A stretch of DNA of 64,000 bases from Kitasatospora sp. NBC_00240 (GTDB taxonomy: Bacteria > Actinomycetota > Actinomycetes > Streptomycetales > Streptomycetaceae). The number at the start of each line of letters is the position of its first letter. Position 1 is the first letter of the stretch. Below the pieces are notes generated by a model. That model did not search any database. It had not been told where the DNA came from and saw nothing but the letters and a program-made list of their open reading frames with translations. The stretch is from positions 62,001-126,000 of the forward strand of contig NZ_JAPEMU010000003.1 in the NCBI RefSeq assembly GCF_026342405.1, given 5' to 3'. Positions 50,304 through 59,171 of this stretch are shown piece by piece. A program made the position numbers and the translations under genes.

Positions 50304-51539
50304 ATGACGCCCACGTCGTTCCATGAGGCGGTGCGGTCACGCCGCTGGACCTACGAGGCATTCGATGTGCGATACCAGCGGGCCGCGGAGGAGCTGGCGG
50401 CGCTGGAGGATGACCCTCGTTTCGCTCACCTGTCCGTCTCCTCCCGCACCTTCGTCCGGTGGATGGCGGGCGAGCTAAAGACGCTGCCGAACCCTCGAGC
50501 GTGTCTGGTACTCGAGCACTTGCTCGGAGTACCAGCCGAGGTGCTGTTCGGACTCTCTGAAGCGGCTGCTGACAGTTCGGATGACGAACCGTCAGGTTCG
50601 CTGCAGCGGGCTGAGCTCGTGGCCGAGGCCGGTCCGGATCCGAACCTCGTCCCACACTGGTCGACGCTTCTGCGCATCCTCGCCGAGGCTCATAACACCA
50701 TAGGGTCGGCCCACCTGTACCAGGCCGCCGTCACTGAGATGGCACTGATTCGCCGTTCCCGGGCCGAGGCGGGCGGCCACCTGCGGGCGACGCTTCTCGG
50801 GGTCGAGGCCAGGTGGGCGGAGTTCGCGAGCTGGACTGCGGCGAACCTCGGCACCGCTACCGACTCCGCCTACTGGCTCGACCGCGCGCTGCAGCTCTCG
50901 CAGGAGGCGGCAGATGGCAGCATGACGGCGTACATCCTCATGCGACAGGCTCAGACCGCGATCGAGCGGCGGGACGCCCCGACCGCCCGGCGCCTGGCCG
51001 GACGCGCCGTCGATATGGGCCGCGGCGGCCCCCGCGACCGGGCCCTGTCCGCACTCAGACTGGCCCAGGCTTTCGCCTTGGCCGGGAACGCCACAGGGAG
51101 CGAGAAGGCTCTGCGGGATGCCTCCCGGCTGGTGGACGAGGCCGACGACTTCGGAGCCGACGACGACCCGGGCACCATCGGCCGCCACTGCCAGCAGGCC
51201 TACGTCCAAGCCCATCGGGGTCACTGCCTCCTGCTCCTGGGCAACTACGCACAGGCGGCGCGGATGCTGGAGGACACGCTCGGCTCCTGGCCCCAGGAAC
51301 TTCGCCAGGACGAGCAGCTGACCCGGGCCTGGCTGGCGCTGGCCTACGCCGGCAGCGGCCGTGTTGCCGAGGCCAGCACAACCGGCGCCGAACTCCTCGC
51401 GCTGAACGCCTCCCACGGATCGGTCCGCGTCGTTCGCCACCTGCGTCAGCTGGACCGATCCCTTGCCTCACACTCCGGTCCTCCGGCCGAAGTCACGACC
51501 TTCCGCACCGCAATGGCCGCCCTGGCCCCCAGGATGTGA
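50304..51539 (+). CDS. XRE-type helix-turn-helix regulator with TPR domain
   Basis: 411 residues from ATG 50304 (GTG 50301 is equally possible; GGAGG at 50290-50294). The N-terminal DNA-binding domain starts FHEAVRSRRWTYEAFDVRYQ and SVSSRTFVRWMAGELKTLPN PRACLVLEHLLG, typical of actinobacterial HTH proteins that precede TPRs. Residues from about 130 form helical pairs (AYWLDRALQLSQEAADGS; AYVQAHRGHCLLLLGNYAQA) of a TPR sensor. It opens a four-gene operon; the creatininase starts two bases after its stop. It probably senses a peptide or ligand and regulates the operon. Confidence 0.8.
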   Translation: MTPTSFHEAVRSRRWTYEAFDVRYQRAAEELAALEDDPRFAHLSVSSRTFVRWMAGELKTLPNPRACLVLEHLLGVPAEVLFGLSEAAADSSDDEPSGSLQRAELVAEAGPDPNLVPHWSTLLRILAEAHNTIGSAHLYQAAVTEMALIRRSRAEAGGHLRATLLGVEARWAEFASWTAANLGTATDSAYWLDRALQLSQEAADGSMTAYILMRQAQTAIERRDAPTARRLAGRAVDMGRGGPRDRALSALRLAQAFALAGNATGSEKALRDASRLVDEADDFGADDDPGTIGRHCQQAYVQAHRGHCLLLLGNYAQAARMLEDTLGSWPQELRQDEQLTRAWLALAYAGSGRVAEASTTGAELLALNASHGSVRVVRHLRQLDRSLASHSGPPAEVTTFRTAMAALAPRM

Positions 51540-51541
51540 AC

Positions 51542-52264
51542 ATGAACCTCCTTCCCCCCACCACGATGACCGATGTCGCCAATCAGGCACCGGCCGTCGC
51601 CGTGCTCCCCGTCGGCAGTTTCGAGCAGCACGGTGCCCACCTTCCGCTGGCCACTGACACGCTGGTCGCCAACGGCATCGCCAACGCCGTGGCCTCCGCC
51701 TACCGGCTACTTCTCCTGCCACCCGTCTCCATGGCCTGCTCCCACGAGCACGCGGCCTGGCCTGGGACCGTGAGTATCAGCGCGAGCACCCTGATCGCGG
51801 TCGTGACCGACACCGCCCGTTCCCTGGAGCGCTCCGGAATTCACAAGCTCGTCATCGTCAACGGCCACGGCGGCAACTACGTTCTCTCCAACATCGTCCA
51901 GGAGGCGAACGTCGACGGACCGCGGATGGCACTCTTCCCCCGCGGCCAGGACTGGCAGGCCGCGAGGGAGGCCGCCGGGCTGGAGAGCAGCGCCCACGAC
52001 GACATGCACGCGGGCGAGATCGAGACCTCGCTGCTCCTGCACCTGTGCCCCGACATGGTGCGGGACGGATTCGAGAAGGCCGACCACGTGGCGGACCGAC
52101 CGCACCTGCTGGTGCACGGGATGGCGCCGTACACCGAGAGCGGAGTCGTGGGCCGGCCCTCCCTCGGGACCGCCGTCAAAGGAGGCGCCGTACTGGACGC
52201 CCTGACCGCCGCCTTCACCGAAACGCTCGGCGCGCTCATGGCACCCCGATCCGCCCGGCACTGA
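51542..52264 (+). CDS. Creatininase-family amidohydrolase
   Basis: 240 residues from ATG 51542, two bases after the regulator stop. The creatininase fold's metal ligands are visible: SFEQHGAHLPLATD (E, H, D), VNGHGGN (H) and HAGEIETS (E). Members hydrolyse cyclic amides or formamides (creatininase, FAPy/riboflavin-pathway deformylase ArfB, mycofactocin MftE). Substrate unknown here. It is flanked by two TPR-type regulators and a 2H phosphoesterase, so a nucleotide-derived metabolite is plausible (inference). Confidence 0.88.
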   Translation: MNLLPPTTMTDVANQAPAVAVLPVGSFEQHGAHLPLATDTLVANGIANAVASAYRLLLLPPVSMACSHEHAAWPGTVSISASTLIAVVTDTARSLERSGIHKLVIVNGHGGNYVLSNIVQEANVDGPRMALFPRGQDWQAAREAAGLESSAHDDMHAGEIETSLLLHLCPDMVRDGFEKADHVADRPHLLVHGMAPYTESGVVGRPSLGTAVKGGAVLDALTAAFTETLGALMAPRSARH

Positions 52265-52287
52265 CCTTCGAAGAGCGGAACACTCAG

Positions 52288-53616
52288 ATGACCATCAGGA
52301 AGGTCCCCCGGATCCGGCAGCTGGCCGCCGAGGCCGGGTGGAACAGCTTCGAGAAGTTCAGCACCCACTACGCCCTGGCCGCGAAGCGGGCCGCCGCCCA
52401 GGAGGGAAACCGCCGACTGGCCTCGGAGACTGTCCCGCGCCGCAGCTACGACCGGTGGATCAACGTCGGGCTCAAGACCGCGCCGCGCGACGCGGCGGCC
52501 CTCGTCCTCACCCACATGTTCGGCATGCCGCCCGAACGACTGTTCGCCCTCGTCGAGGACACCACCCCCGCAGGCTTCGACTTCGCCGATGCCGGGCACG
52601 CCCAGGCGCCCGGCCTGGAGTTCGACGACCCCCTGGACGTCATCAGCCAGGCCCGCGACCTGGCCGCCTCCAGCGTCCCGGAAACCGTGCTCGAAACCAG
52701 CCGCTCCGCGATCGCCAGCATCGTCGCCCGGTACGAGACCTTCGGCCCCCAGCACCTGGCAGGCGAGGTCCGGATCCTCCGCCAGATGCTGCACAGCCTC
52801 CTCCGGGGCCCGAGCGCACCCCCCCAGCGGATGGAACTGTTCCGGCTCACCGGGCAAGCCGCCGGCCTCTTGGGCTACATGGCCGTCAACGCGGGGCAGC
52901 CCGACGCCTCGCGGGCCTACAGCACCGAAGCCGAGCTCCTGGCCGCCGCCGTCGGTGACACCGAGCTGCGCATGTGGGCTCTGGGGACCCAGTCGCTGGC
53001 CCTCTACTACCACGGCCGTTACCGCGAGGCGGACGACGCGGCCAGCGCGGGCGTCGCCCTGGCCCCGGACAACGGCCAGGCGATCCGATTGCTGGTGAAC
53101 GGACGATCCCGGGCCCTTGCCAGGATGGGCCGCGCCGCGGAAGCCGAGGCGGCCATAGGCCGAGCCCTCGAGCTGTCGGACCGGTGCACCGTTCCCGACG
53201 GCCTCACCTCCTGCATCAGCTTCGAGCCGTACTCCCTCGCGCGGACCCTCGCGAACGCCATCACAGCCCACCTCTCCCTCGGCCGGCCGGCCGCGGTGTT
53301 CGGCTACGCCCGCCAGATCTCCCCTCTCGTGGGTCAGTCCCAGTCGGACTGGAGCCGCGCCCTCGTCGGCCTGGACGTGGCCACCGCCCACCTCGTCGAC
53401 GATTCACCCGACGTCGAGCAAGCGATGCACCTCGGAACGCGGGCCTTGAAGGCCGGCTCCTCCACGCCGATCACCTCCGTCTGGAAGCGCGCCCGGGAGC
53501 TGTACCAGCAGGCTGAACCCTGGCGGGGCGACAAGGCCGTAGGGGACTATGCGGAGGAACTTCACCAGTGGCGCTCCCGTCCCCTGGCCGGCCAGATCAC
53601 CGGCGGCGCCCTCTGA
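52288..53616 (+). CDS. TPR-type regulator (second of operon)
   Basis: 442 residues from ATG 52288. Start region: RKVPRIRQLAAEAGWNSFEK, then RRSYDRWINVGLKTAPRDAA, an N-terminal domain like that of the regulator at 50304 (R-x-F/Y-D-RW). TPR-like helices follow (RMELFRLTGQAAGLLGYMAV; ELRMWALGTQSLALYYHGRY). It probably arose by duplication of a regulator of the same type. It lies 23 bases after the creatininase gene and is followed within 27 bases by the 2H phosphoesterase. Confidence 0.78.
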   Translation: MTIRKVPRIRQLAAEAGWNSFEKFSTHYALAAKRAAAQEGNRRLASETVPRRSYDRWINVGLKTAPRDAAALVLTHMFGMPPERLFALVEDTTPAGFDFADAGHAQAPGLEFDDPLDVISQARDLAASSVPETVLETSRSAIASIVARYETFGPQHLAGEVRILRQMLHSLLRGPSAPPQRMELFRLTGQAAGLLGYMAVNAGQPDASRAYSTEAELLAAAVGDTELRMWALGTQSLALYYHGRYREADDAASAGVALAPDNGQAIRLLVNGRSRALARMGRAAEAEAAIGRALELSDRCTVPDGLTSCISFEPYSLARTLANAITAHLSLGRPAAVFGYARQISPLVGQSQSDWSRALVGLDVATAHLVDDSPDVEQAMHLGTRALKAGSSTPITSVWKRARELYQQAEPWRGDKAVGDYAEELHQWRSRPLAGQITGGAL

Positions 53617-53643
53617 TGCCCGACGCCGTCACCAAGAGGACAT

Positions 53644-54357
53644 GTGGACCTGCTCACCGCCAACGCCCGATCCTTCCCCGCCGACCCCCCGCCCGCCGAC
53701 AACGCCCACGCCATCACCCGCACCGACTGGCAGGCGTTCGCGGCCCTCACCCGTATGAAGGACCACTGGGACCGCCCGGGCTGGGAGGACCCGCACCGGC
53801 GGGTCTACTACTGGATGCTCACCTTCGACGGCCATGGCGACCTGCTCGATCTCACCCGCCGCTGCCAGCGCCCCCTGGAGCCGCTCGGCCTCGACCTCAT
53901 CCCCGCCGCCGGCCTGCACGTCACCATGCTCCGCATCGGGGACCGCCGCCTGGTGGACCGGCCCGTGCTGCGGGACCTGGCCGCCACCGTCGAGGGACTG
54001 GGCGTGCGCACCTTCACCCTGCACGCCCATCCCATCGCGGGATCCCGCGGCGCGATCCGATACTCCCTCTCCCCGTGGACGCCCCTCGTCCGCCTCCACG
54101 CAGCACTCACCCGGGCAGGCCGACACCACGGCGTCCCGGGTGGGGCCGACACCGCCAGCTTCCGTCCCCACCTCGGCATCGCCTACAACCACGCCGAGCG
54201 CGACGCCCAACCGGTGATCGAGGCCGCCTCGCACCTGCGCCAGCTGCCGCCCCTGCCCCTGACGGTCTCAACTATCGACCTCGTCGAACTGCGCCGCGAA
54301 GGCAGGCGCTACCGGTGGGACACCATCCGTACGATCCCCCTTGTGACTGCTCTCTGA
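53644..54357 (+). CDS. 2H phosphoesterase (LigT / 2'-5' RNA ligase-like)
   Basis: 237 residues from GTG 53644, with AAGAGGA upstream. First HxT motif: GLHVTMLRIG (about residue 98). Second motif position: FRPHLGIAYNHAE (about 175), HxG rather than HxT, so the second Thr is lost. 2H phosphoesterases open 2',3'-cyclic phosphates or join/cleave 2'-5' bonds. The rest fits the bilobed fold (TFTLHAHPIAG; LHAALTRAG). Last gene of the operon; a strong hairpin follows. Confidence 0.78.
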   Translation: MDLLTANARSFPADPPPADNAHAITRTDWQAFAALTRMKDHWDRPGWEDPHRRVYYWMLTFDGHGDLLDLTRRCQRPLEPLGLDLIPAAGLHVTMLRIGDRRLVDRPVLRDLAATVEGLGVRTFTLHAHPIAGSRGAIRYSLSPWTPLVRLHAALTRAGRHHGVPGGADTASFRPHLGIAYNHAERDAQPVIEAASHLRQLPPLPLTVSTIDLVELRREGRRYRWDTIRTIPLVTAL

Positions 54358-54372
54358 CGCGTGAGCATGCCG

Positions 54373-54404
54373 GTGCCCCAGCACTTGGCGCGGCGCTGGG
54401 GCAC
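54373..54404. terminator. Terminator hairpin between convergent operons
   Basis: GTGCCCCAGC and GCTGGGGCAC form a perfect 10-bp stem around a 12-base loop, between the 2H phosphoesterase gene (ends 54357) and the aldo/keto reductase gene (ends 54420). Confidence 0.7.
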
Positions 54405-54419
54405 GGTGAGGCCGACTGA

Positions 54420-55427
54420 TCAGGCCAAGACCTTGAGAGCTCTGGGCGCCGAGGCTGAAGTTAGCTCCTCGCGCAGGCCTCGGAAGACCGCCCCGGCGAA
54501 CTCAAGATCGTCGGCACACGACGGCGCGGCCGTCAGGTTGTCGAAGTTCTCCGCGAGCTGGCGCTCGCTGCTGAAGCCGGCGACCACCGCTGAGTGCGGT
54601 GCCTGCGCGAGGCAGTACTGCAGGGCAGCGCGGGCGACCAGCGCCGGGTCGTCACCCAGCCTCGATCGCAACCGCGCCAGGCCGGCCGCGACCACGGCCC
54701 GCGCCGCCGGGTCCATCCCCACCTCGACTCCCACGCGATCCCGGCCGGCGAGGACGCCACCGGCGAACGGTGCGAAAAGGAGCAGACCGATACCGTGTTG
54801 TGCGGTGAACGAGAAGAGGTCTTCGCCGTCGAGCGTCACGGCGGGGGTCAGCGCGTTGAAGCGAGCCAGGACGACGTCGGGGTTCACCAGGCGCAGCAGC
54901 TGGAGGAAGCGTCCGGCCAGGGCTTCCGAGGCCGGCTTGCCGGGGCAGGGGTGGGGTCCGCGCAGCCCGATGGCGCCGATCATGCCCAGTTCGCGCAGGG
55001 TGTGCATCTGGTCGATCGCGGGGCCGAGATAGCGGTCGTTGTCTCCGAAGTCGAAGCTGGGCAGGACGTAGAGGTCCATGCGCTCCACGCCGAGGTTCTC
55101 GATGCTCTGTTCGAGCTGGTGGCGCAGGTGAGGGCCCGCGTAGGGGTGCGGAGCGGAGCCTCGGTGGCCGACCTTGCTGCTGACCTTCAGGTCGGCCGCG
55201 GGGTATCGGCGCAGAACCTGCCCGATGAGGCGCTCGGCGCGGCCATCACCGTAGGTGTCGGCCGTGTCGAACAGATCTGCGCCTCGTTCGACCGCCGTGT
55301 GAAGGGCGGCGGTCCACTCGGCGTCGCTGACGGCGGGTTCGGAGCCGATGCGGCGGCTGCCGACCACGAGCGGTCGGGTGGTCAGGCCGGGGGCCAAGCG
55401 GCGCCGGTCCAGATCGAGGATGGTCAC
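54420..55427 (-). CDS. Aldo/keto reductase-family protein lacking the catalytic His
   Basis: 335 residues from GTG 55427; GTGA overlap with the upstream ATPase gene. AKR barrel features: LFDTADTYGDGRAERLIGQV (Asp and Tyr of the tetrad), KVSSKVGHRG (Lys) and the C-terminal VVAGFSSERQLAENFDNL (NADP region). The strand that should read (L)LH reads YVLPSFDFGD, so the catalytic His is missing. It may be a non-canonical reductase or a sensor. Translationally coupled to the anti-sigma-type ATPase gene. Confidence 0.82.
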   Translation of the reverse strand: MTILDLDRRRLAPGLTTRPLVVGSRRIGSEPAVSDAEWTAALHTAVERGADLFDTADTYGDGRAERLIGQVLRRYPAADLKVSSKVGHRGSAPHPYAGPHLRHQLEQSIENLGVERMDLYVLPSFDFGDNDRYLGPAIDQMHTLRELGMIGAIGLRGPHPCPGKPASEALAGRFLQLLRLVNPDVVLARFNALTPAVTLDGEDLFSFTAQHGIGLLLFAPFAGGVLAGRDRVGVEVGMDPAARAVVAAGLARLRSRLGDDPALVARAALQYCLAQAPHSAVVAGFSSERQLAENFDNLTAAPSCADDLEFAGAVFRGLREELTSASAPRALKVLA

Positions 55428-55921
55428 GAGGCTACGGCCTGGGGGTAGGCGATGGTCGCCCGGACGGCCTTGCCGCCCGGGCACCGCCGCACGTCCCATG
55501 ACGTCGACATCTCCTCGACCAACAGCAGTCCCCTGCCGCCCTCGCCGATGGCGGCCAGTACTGCGTCCACGCTCCACCCCTCCATGTCGTTGTTGCGGGT
55601 CACGGCCCGCTTGGCGCAGCGCAGCAGGCTCTCGACGCTGTCGCCGCGATCGCGCACCTCGACGGTGAATCCGTGGTCGTACAGGTCCATCACGAGGTCG
55701 ACCAGCCCACAGCCGTGGGTGGCGGCGTTGGTGACGAGTTCAACGGTGACCACCAAGGCGTTGTCGAGAATCTCCGGCCTGGCGCAGGCCAGGAAGCTGC
55801 GGGCCGCGCGCCGCGCGCCGGCGGGAAGCTCATCGCCGAGGTCCGAACCCGCAACCCTGCGGTGCGCCAACCGGCGCCCGAGTCGGAACTGGTCGTGAAC
55901 GCTGCTTGCTGCGTCGGTCAC
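55424..55921 (-). CDS. HATPase_c anti-sigma-factor-type protein
   Basis: 165 residues from GTG 55921, with AAGGAGG upstream. GHKL ATPase boxes: ALVVTVELVTNAATHG (N box, E61/N65), VEVRDRGDS (G1, D91/G93) and GGRGLLLVEEM (G2, 128-138). This size and order match RsbW/SpoIIAB-type proteins that Streptomyces holds in many copies. Residues before 55921 in frame are Arg/Pro-rich. Overlap with the AKR gene implies a two-gene operon. Confidence 0.86.
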   Translation of the reverse strand: MTDAASSVHDQFRLGRRLAHRRVAGSDLGDELPAGARRAARSFLACARPEILDNALVVTVELVTNAATHGCGLVDLVMDLYDHGFTVEVRDRGDSVESLLRCAKRAVTRNNDMEGWSVDAVLAAIGEGGRGLLLVEEMSTSWDVRRCPGGKAVRATIAYPQAVAS

Positions 55922-56584
55922 CTTCGCCTCCTTAGGCGGTTGGCTGGCCGCTCGGTGGCAGACCTCGGAGCCTCTCCCAGGTTGGTGGACCCCAGGCGGC
56001 GTATCCAGGCCGCCGCTACGCCACTTCATGGCCACTTGCGCTCCGCGACGGGCTCGCGGCGGGTCCTGAGGGCCGGGCAAATCGCCATGAATGCATCAGC
56101 GGCGGTGAGGGGGCTCGTGCCGCCGAGGGCTACATGTGGCGGAGAAGTGGCGTAGCGGCGGCCTGGTGGTGCCAGCGGCTCGAGGTCACGGTTGAGATCC
56201 GGCTCCGACGGCGCTCAGCACCGCGGCCGGACTGAGACCCAGAGCTCCACTGACACCGCAGAGAACGGAGTCGACCACATGCGCACGTTCAGGCAACCAC
56301 TGCTCAGCCGTCGCCGTCGTCCGTCGGCTGTCGTTCCCGGGTTCCACTGGTGGGTCGAGGATCTTCGCGGCCCGAGTCCACTCCTCCCCTTTCCGGGCCG
56401 TGCGCCCGTGGGCAGATGGGGCGGGGTGATCGTGGCGCCCGTGTCAGCTCACGATGCGCGACAACTGCGGTCGGCGGTACACGTTTTCGTCCTGCATGCC
56501 GAGGTCGAGATTTGGATCTGGGGTCGGGCCCCCCAGTATGCCGCCCGGCCCGGCCTTGATCGGACGAACCGTGGAAGCTGCGGT
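55922..56584. other. Intergenic region without convincing gene
   Basis: About 660 bases. A rightward ATG at 56279 with GGAG upstream opens a frame (RTFRQPLLSRRRRPSAVVPG) that does not stop until 58435, inside DNA clearly used by leftward genes; it is not accepted. Nothing else seen. Confidence 0.45.
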
Positions 56585-57070
56585 TCAGCTGGCGGCCGGC
56601 CGGGTCGCTCCCTCCGGCCAGATGACCTTGACCGGCACTCCGATGCTTGTGGCGTAGGCGACTACGTCGGCGGTGCCGCCGTACCCGCGTGCCGGCTCGC
56701 CGTCCCAGACCGCCAGGAGAACGTCGGACTGCGCCACGAGGATCTCGCTGGCCGCCATGTGAGCCTGGTCAGTGGACTCGGGCAGGCCGGTCTCCTCGAC
56801 CTCGAATGCCTGAGCCAGGAGGCGGTCATAGTCGGCGTGATGCCACTGGGGCAAGTCGGTGCGGTAGCTGCGGGCAGGGATGACGACCGCGAGGCGGCCG
56901 TGGTGGGCCAGGACAAGGTCAGCCGCCCACGAGTCGGGGCCGTCGGCGAGGCAGGTGACGAGAACGAGCTCTCCACCGCCGTGGGCGGCGATGGCCTGGT
57001 CGAGGAGTTCGGTGATCCGCTGTCGCAGGGGTTCGTCCAGGCCGCGGTGACCGGTGATGCCGATTCGCAT
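56585..57070 (-). CDS. SLOG/Rossmann-like protein
   Basis: 161 residues from ATG 57070, 15 bases after the XRE-TPR stop. RIGITGHRGLDEPLRQRITE opens with the GHR motif of SLOG-type Rossmann folds; LVTCLADGPDSWAADLVLA follows, then AVVIPARS, and DVLLAVWDGEPARGYGGTAD, typical of a nucleotide- or nucleotide-ligand-binding pocket. Related small SLOG-type proteins occur beside regulators in actinobacteria. It probably binds a nucleotide ligand (inference). Confidence 0.78.
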   Translation of the reverse strand: MRIGITGHRGLDEPLRQRITELLDQAIAAHGGGELVLVTCLADGPDSWAADLVLAHHGRLAVVIPARSYRTDLPQWHHADYDRLLAQAFEVEETGLPESTDQAHMAASEILVAQSDVLLAVWDGEPARGYGGTADVVAYATSIGVPVKVIWPEGATRPAAS

Positions 57071-57085
57071 GATGTTCGGGTTCCT

Positions 57086-58309
57086 CTACAGGTAGACGTC
57101 GTGGAGCCGGTCGTCGAAGGCCCGCACAACGGCCGGAGTGCTGGTGGGGACCGTGCGGCGTACGGTGCGGGCGCGTTCGACGATGCGCCCCGACTGGTAG
57201 GCCAGGCCGGTGTCGACCGCCTGGGTGGCAAGGGCGAACCCGCTGTCGAGTCGTCCCACGCTCAGATGGGCCTGGGCGAGGTCGAGCAGGGCAAGGGCGC
57301 GTTGCTTGACGTGGGCGCCGGCCAGGATGGCGGAGCTGTTGGCGAGGGTCCACGACGGCCGCTCGAGCCGGGCGCCGCAGGCCGCGCGGATCGCGTCGAC
57401 CTTGGCTTCATCGAAGGCGAACACCCATGGCCAGGGCGGCGGTTGGTCATCGGTGAGGGTGCTCGCGATTCGGGCGCTGTGGCGCAGTGCCTCGTCGCAC
57501 GTGTCGGCGTCGCCGTCGATCGCGTGCCCCAAGGCTTCGGTGCCGTAGAGCCAGGCGTCGGCGACGGGTGGTGCTTGGTGGCCGAGGAGCCGGCGGGCCT
57601 TGGCCGCCAGTGTCAGGCATCCGGGCGCGTTGCCGGAGTGGGCCTCGAACTGGGCGAGGCTGCCGACCTGGTAGGCCGTCAGCAGGTCGTTTCCGCTGGC
57701 GCGGGCCGCTTCGATCGAGCGGCCGTAGTTGGCGCGGGCCGACCCGTGGTCGCCCATGTCCCAGGCGAGCCATCCGGTGAAGCTCGCCGTCTCGCTGGCG
57801 ACCCCCGCAAGCGCGCGCCGCTGGTCCGGTACGGCGCCGGCCGACACCGCGTGGATCAGACGCAGATGGGTCCGCGCCGACTCCACGAGGTCTCGTGCGG
57901 GCGTACTGGCGTCCAGGCGCCGGAAGGCGCTGGTGGTCACCCGCAGTGCCGCGGCCTGGGTGCCACTCTCGCCTGGCTGGAAGAGCGGTGCGGTGGCAAG
58001 GGCCGCCGCTCCCGTGAGGAAGGTCCTGCGCTGCACCGTCGGTCCCTCCTGTCCTGCGTAGCTCTCCGCGAGGCCGACCAGGCGCAGCGGAATCTCCAGC
58101 TGCGTGGCGACCCGGCGCAGAAGGTCCATCGGGTAGGACCTGTCGCCCCGGTTCTCCAGCTGACGCGAGAGTGTGGACTGGTTGGTGCCGCACAGTTCGG
58201 CGAGCGTCCGCTGCGACAGGCGCTGCTGCTCCCGTGCCTCCCGGATCACCATCCCGTAGTTCCCGGCCCGTGCTGCGGCCAGGGCTGCCGTCGTCGGCCT
58301 CCACGCCAC
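57086..58309 (-). CDS. XRE-type helix-turn-helix regulator with TPR domain
   Basis: 407 residues from GTG 58309, with AAGG close upstream. HTH at about residues 24-50 (EQQRLSQRTLAELCGTNQST). After a linker comes RRTFLTGAAALATAPLF (about 94-110), a twin-Arg-like string common inside these regulators. TPR helices follow (ASFTGWLAWDMGDHGSARAN; VGSLAQFEAHSGNAPGCLTL). It heads a likely operon with the SLOG gene and is divergent from the conservon, whose promoter it may regulate. Confidence 0.82.
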   Translation of the reverse strand: MAWRPTTAALAAARAGNYGMVIREAREQQRLSQRTLAELCGTNQSTLSRQLENRGDRSYPMDLLRRVATQLEIPLRLVGLAESYAGQEGPTVQRRTFLTGAAALATAPLFQPGESGTQAAALRVTTSAFRRLDASTPARDLVESARTHLRLIHAVSAGAVPDQRRALAGVASETASFTGWLAWDMGDHGSARANYGRSIEAARASGNDLLTAYQVGSLAQFEAHSGNAPGCLTLAAKARRLLGHQAPPVADAWLYGTEALGHAIDGDADTCDEALRHSARIASTLTDDQPPPWPWVFAFDEAKVDAIRAACGARLERPSWTLANSSAILAGAHVKQRALALLDLAQAHLSVGRLDSGFALATQAVDTGLAYQSGRIVERARTVRRTVPTSTPAVVRAFDDRLHDVYL

Positions 58310-58556
58310 CTTCGTCCTCCCCGGAACTGTATGGACCGCCGAGGGCGAACCACCTCGCGCGATGCGGCCGGGGCATCACGTGATGCCCGAACCGCATCAA
58401 CGATGGTGCCACGTCTGTCATCGCCCGTTGACTGAGCGTCAAGAACGAAGATCCTTACCCGGCACGCAGGCTCCCCGAAGCACCTGCCCGAGCTACCCAA
58501 TCACACCCGTCTCGTCGGCCACGGCGAGTTCTTCCACCACGATCCCTGGGGGGACG

Positions 58557-59171
58557 ATGAGCAACACCTGGGTCCAGAGGGGCCGTACGCGTCGTGGCCT
58601 GCTGTCGCGTCTCGGCGGCCGGCTGCCGAGCTACCCGCCGGGCTCGCCCGGCGGCCGCCACCGGCACAGCGCGGATGCCGCTTCCGGTCCGGTCCGGGTA
58701 CGGGCGACCGCCGTCCACGCCGCGGTGCCGGTGGCGGACCCTTGGCACGAGGTCACCCTCGACACCGTGCTCCGCGAGACCCTGGTCCGCCTCGCGAAGG
58801 CCGTGGAGCGCAAGGACCATGCGCTCACCCGGTCCGGCCACTACGCGGCTGGCGAGGCGGTGGTCGTGGACGCCCGTCACGCTGTCATCGAGCTGCTCGC
58901 GCTGGTCGGCGAGCACGGGTGGCCGACCCTTGCCAGGGTGGGGCGCGATGGATGCGACGCCGCGCTGGTGATCGCCTACCACGCCCGCACCGACGAGAAA
59001 ACCCGGATGCTGCCCGCGCTGGCCCGGGCCGCCGCCAGCGGCGGAGTTCCGGAGTCTCACCTGGTGGACCTCAGCGTCCTGATCTCCCTCGCCTCGGGCG
59101 CAGCGCTGTACGACCCGACCGGCACCGACCTGGGTACGAGCCGCCTCGAAGCTGCGAGCACGGCGCGATGA
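58557..59171 (+). CDS. Hypothetical protein upstream of the conservon
   Basis: 204 residues from ATG 58557, with GGGGGGGA upstream. A basic Ser/Arg/Gly-rich N-terminus precedes a helical domain (LDTVLRETLVRLAKAVERKD; AVIELLALVGEHGWPTLARV; ALVIAYHARTDEKTRMLPAL) similar in layout to DUF6624 proteins (HGWP ... G ... HA). Its stop overlaps the cvnA start (ATGA), so it is the first gene of the conservon operon. Confidence 0.72.
   Translation: MSNTWVQRGRTRRGLLSRLGGRLPSYPPGSPGGRHRHSADAASGPVRVRATAVHAAVPVADPWHEVTLDTVLRETLVRLAKAVERKDHALTRSGHYAAGEAVVVDARHAVIELLALVGEHGWPTLARVGRDGCDAALVIAYHARTDEKTRMLPALARAAASGGVPESHLVDLSVLISLASGAALYDPTGTDLGTSRLEAASTAR

Noticed and set aside
48940..50655. 571-residue leftward frame
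   Set aside because: Arg/Pro/Ser/His-rich, crosses several pseudogene frames and overlaps the XRE-TPR gene; only its MTEIAHPPGA part looks like coding remnant.
53616..53643. ATG 53617 as start of a separate rightward frame (MPDAVTKRTCGPAHRQ)
   Set aside because: Frame is a shadow of the 2H phosphoesterase gene, which has the motifs and the better ribosome site.
56279..58435. Rightward frame beginning at ATG 56279 with a GGAG upstream
   Set aside because: Runs antisense through the SLOG and XRE-TPR genes without its own domain; composition is shadow-like.
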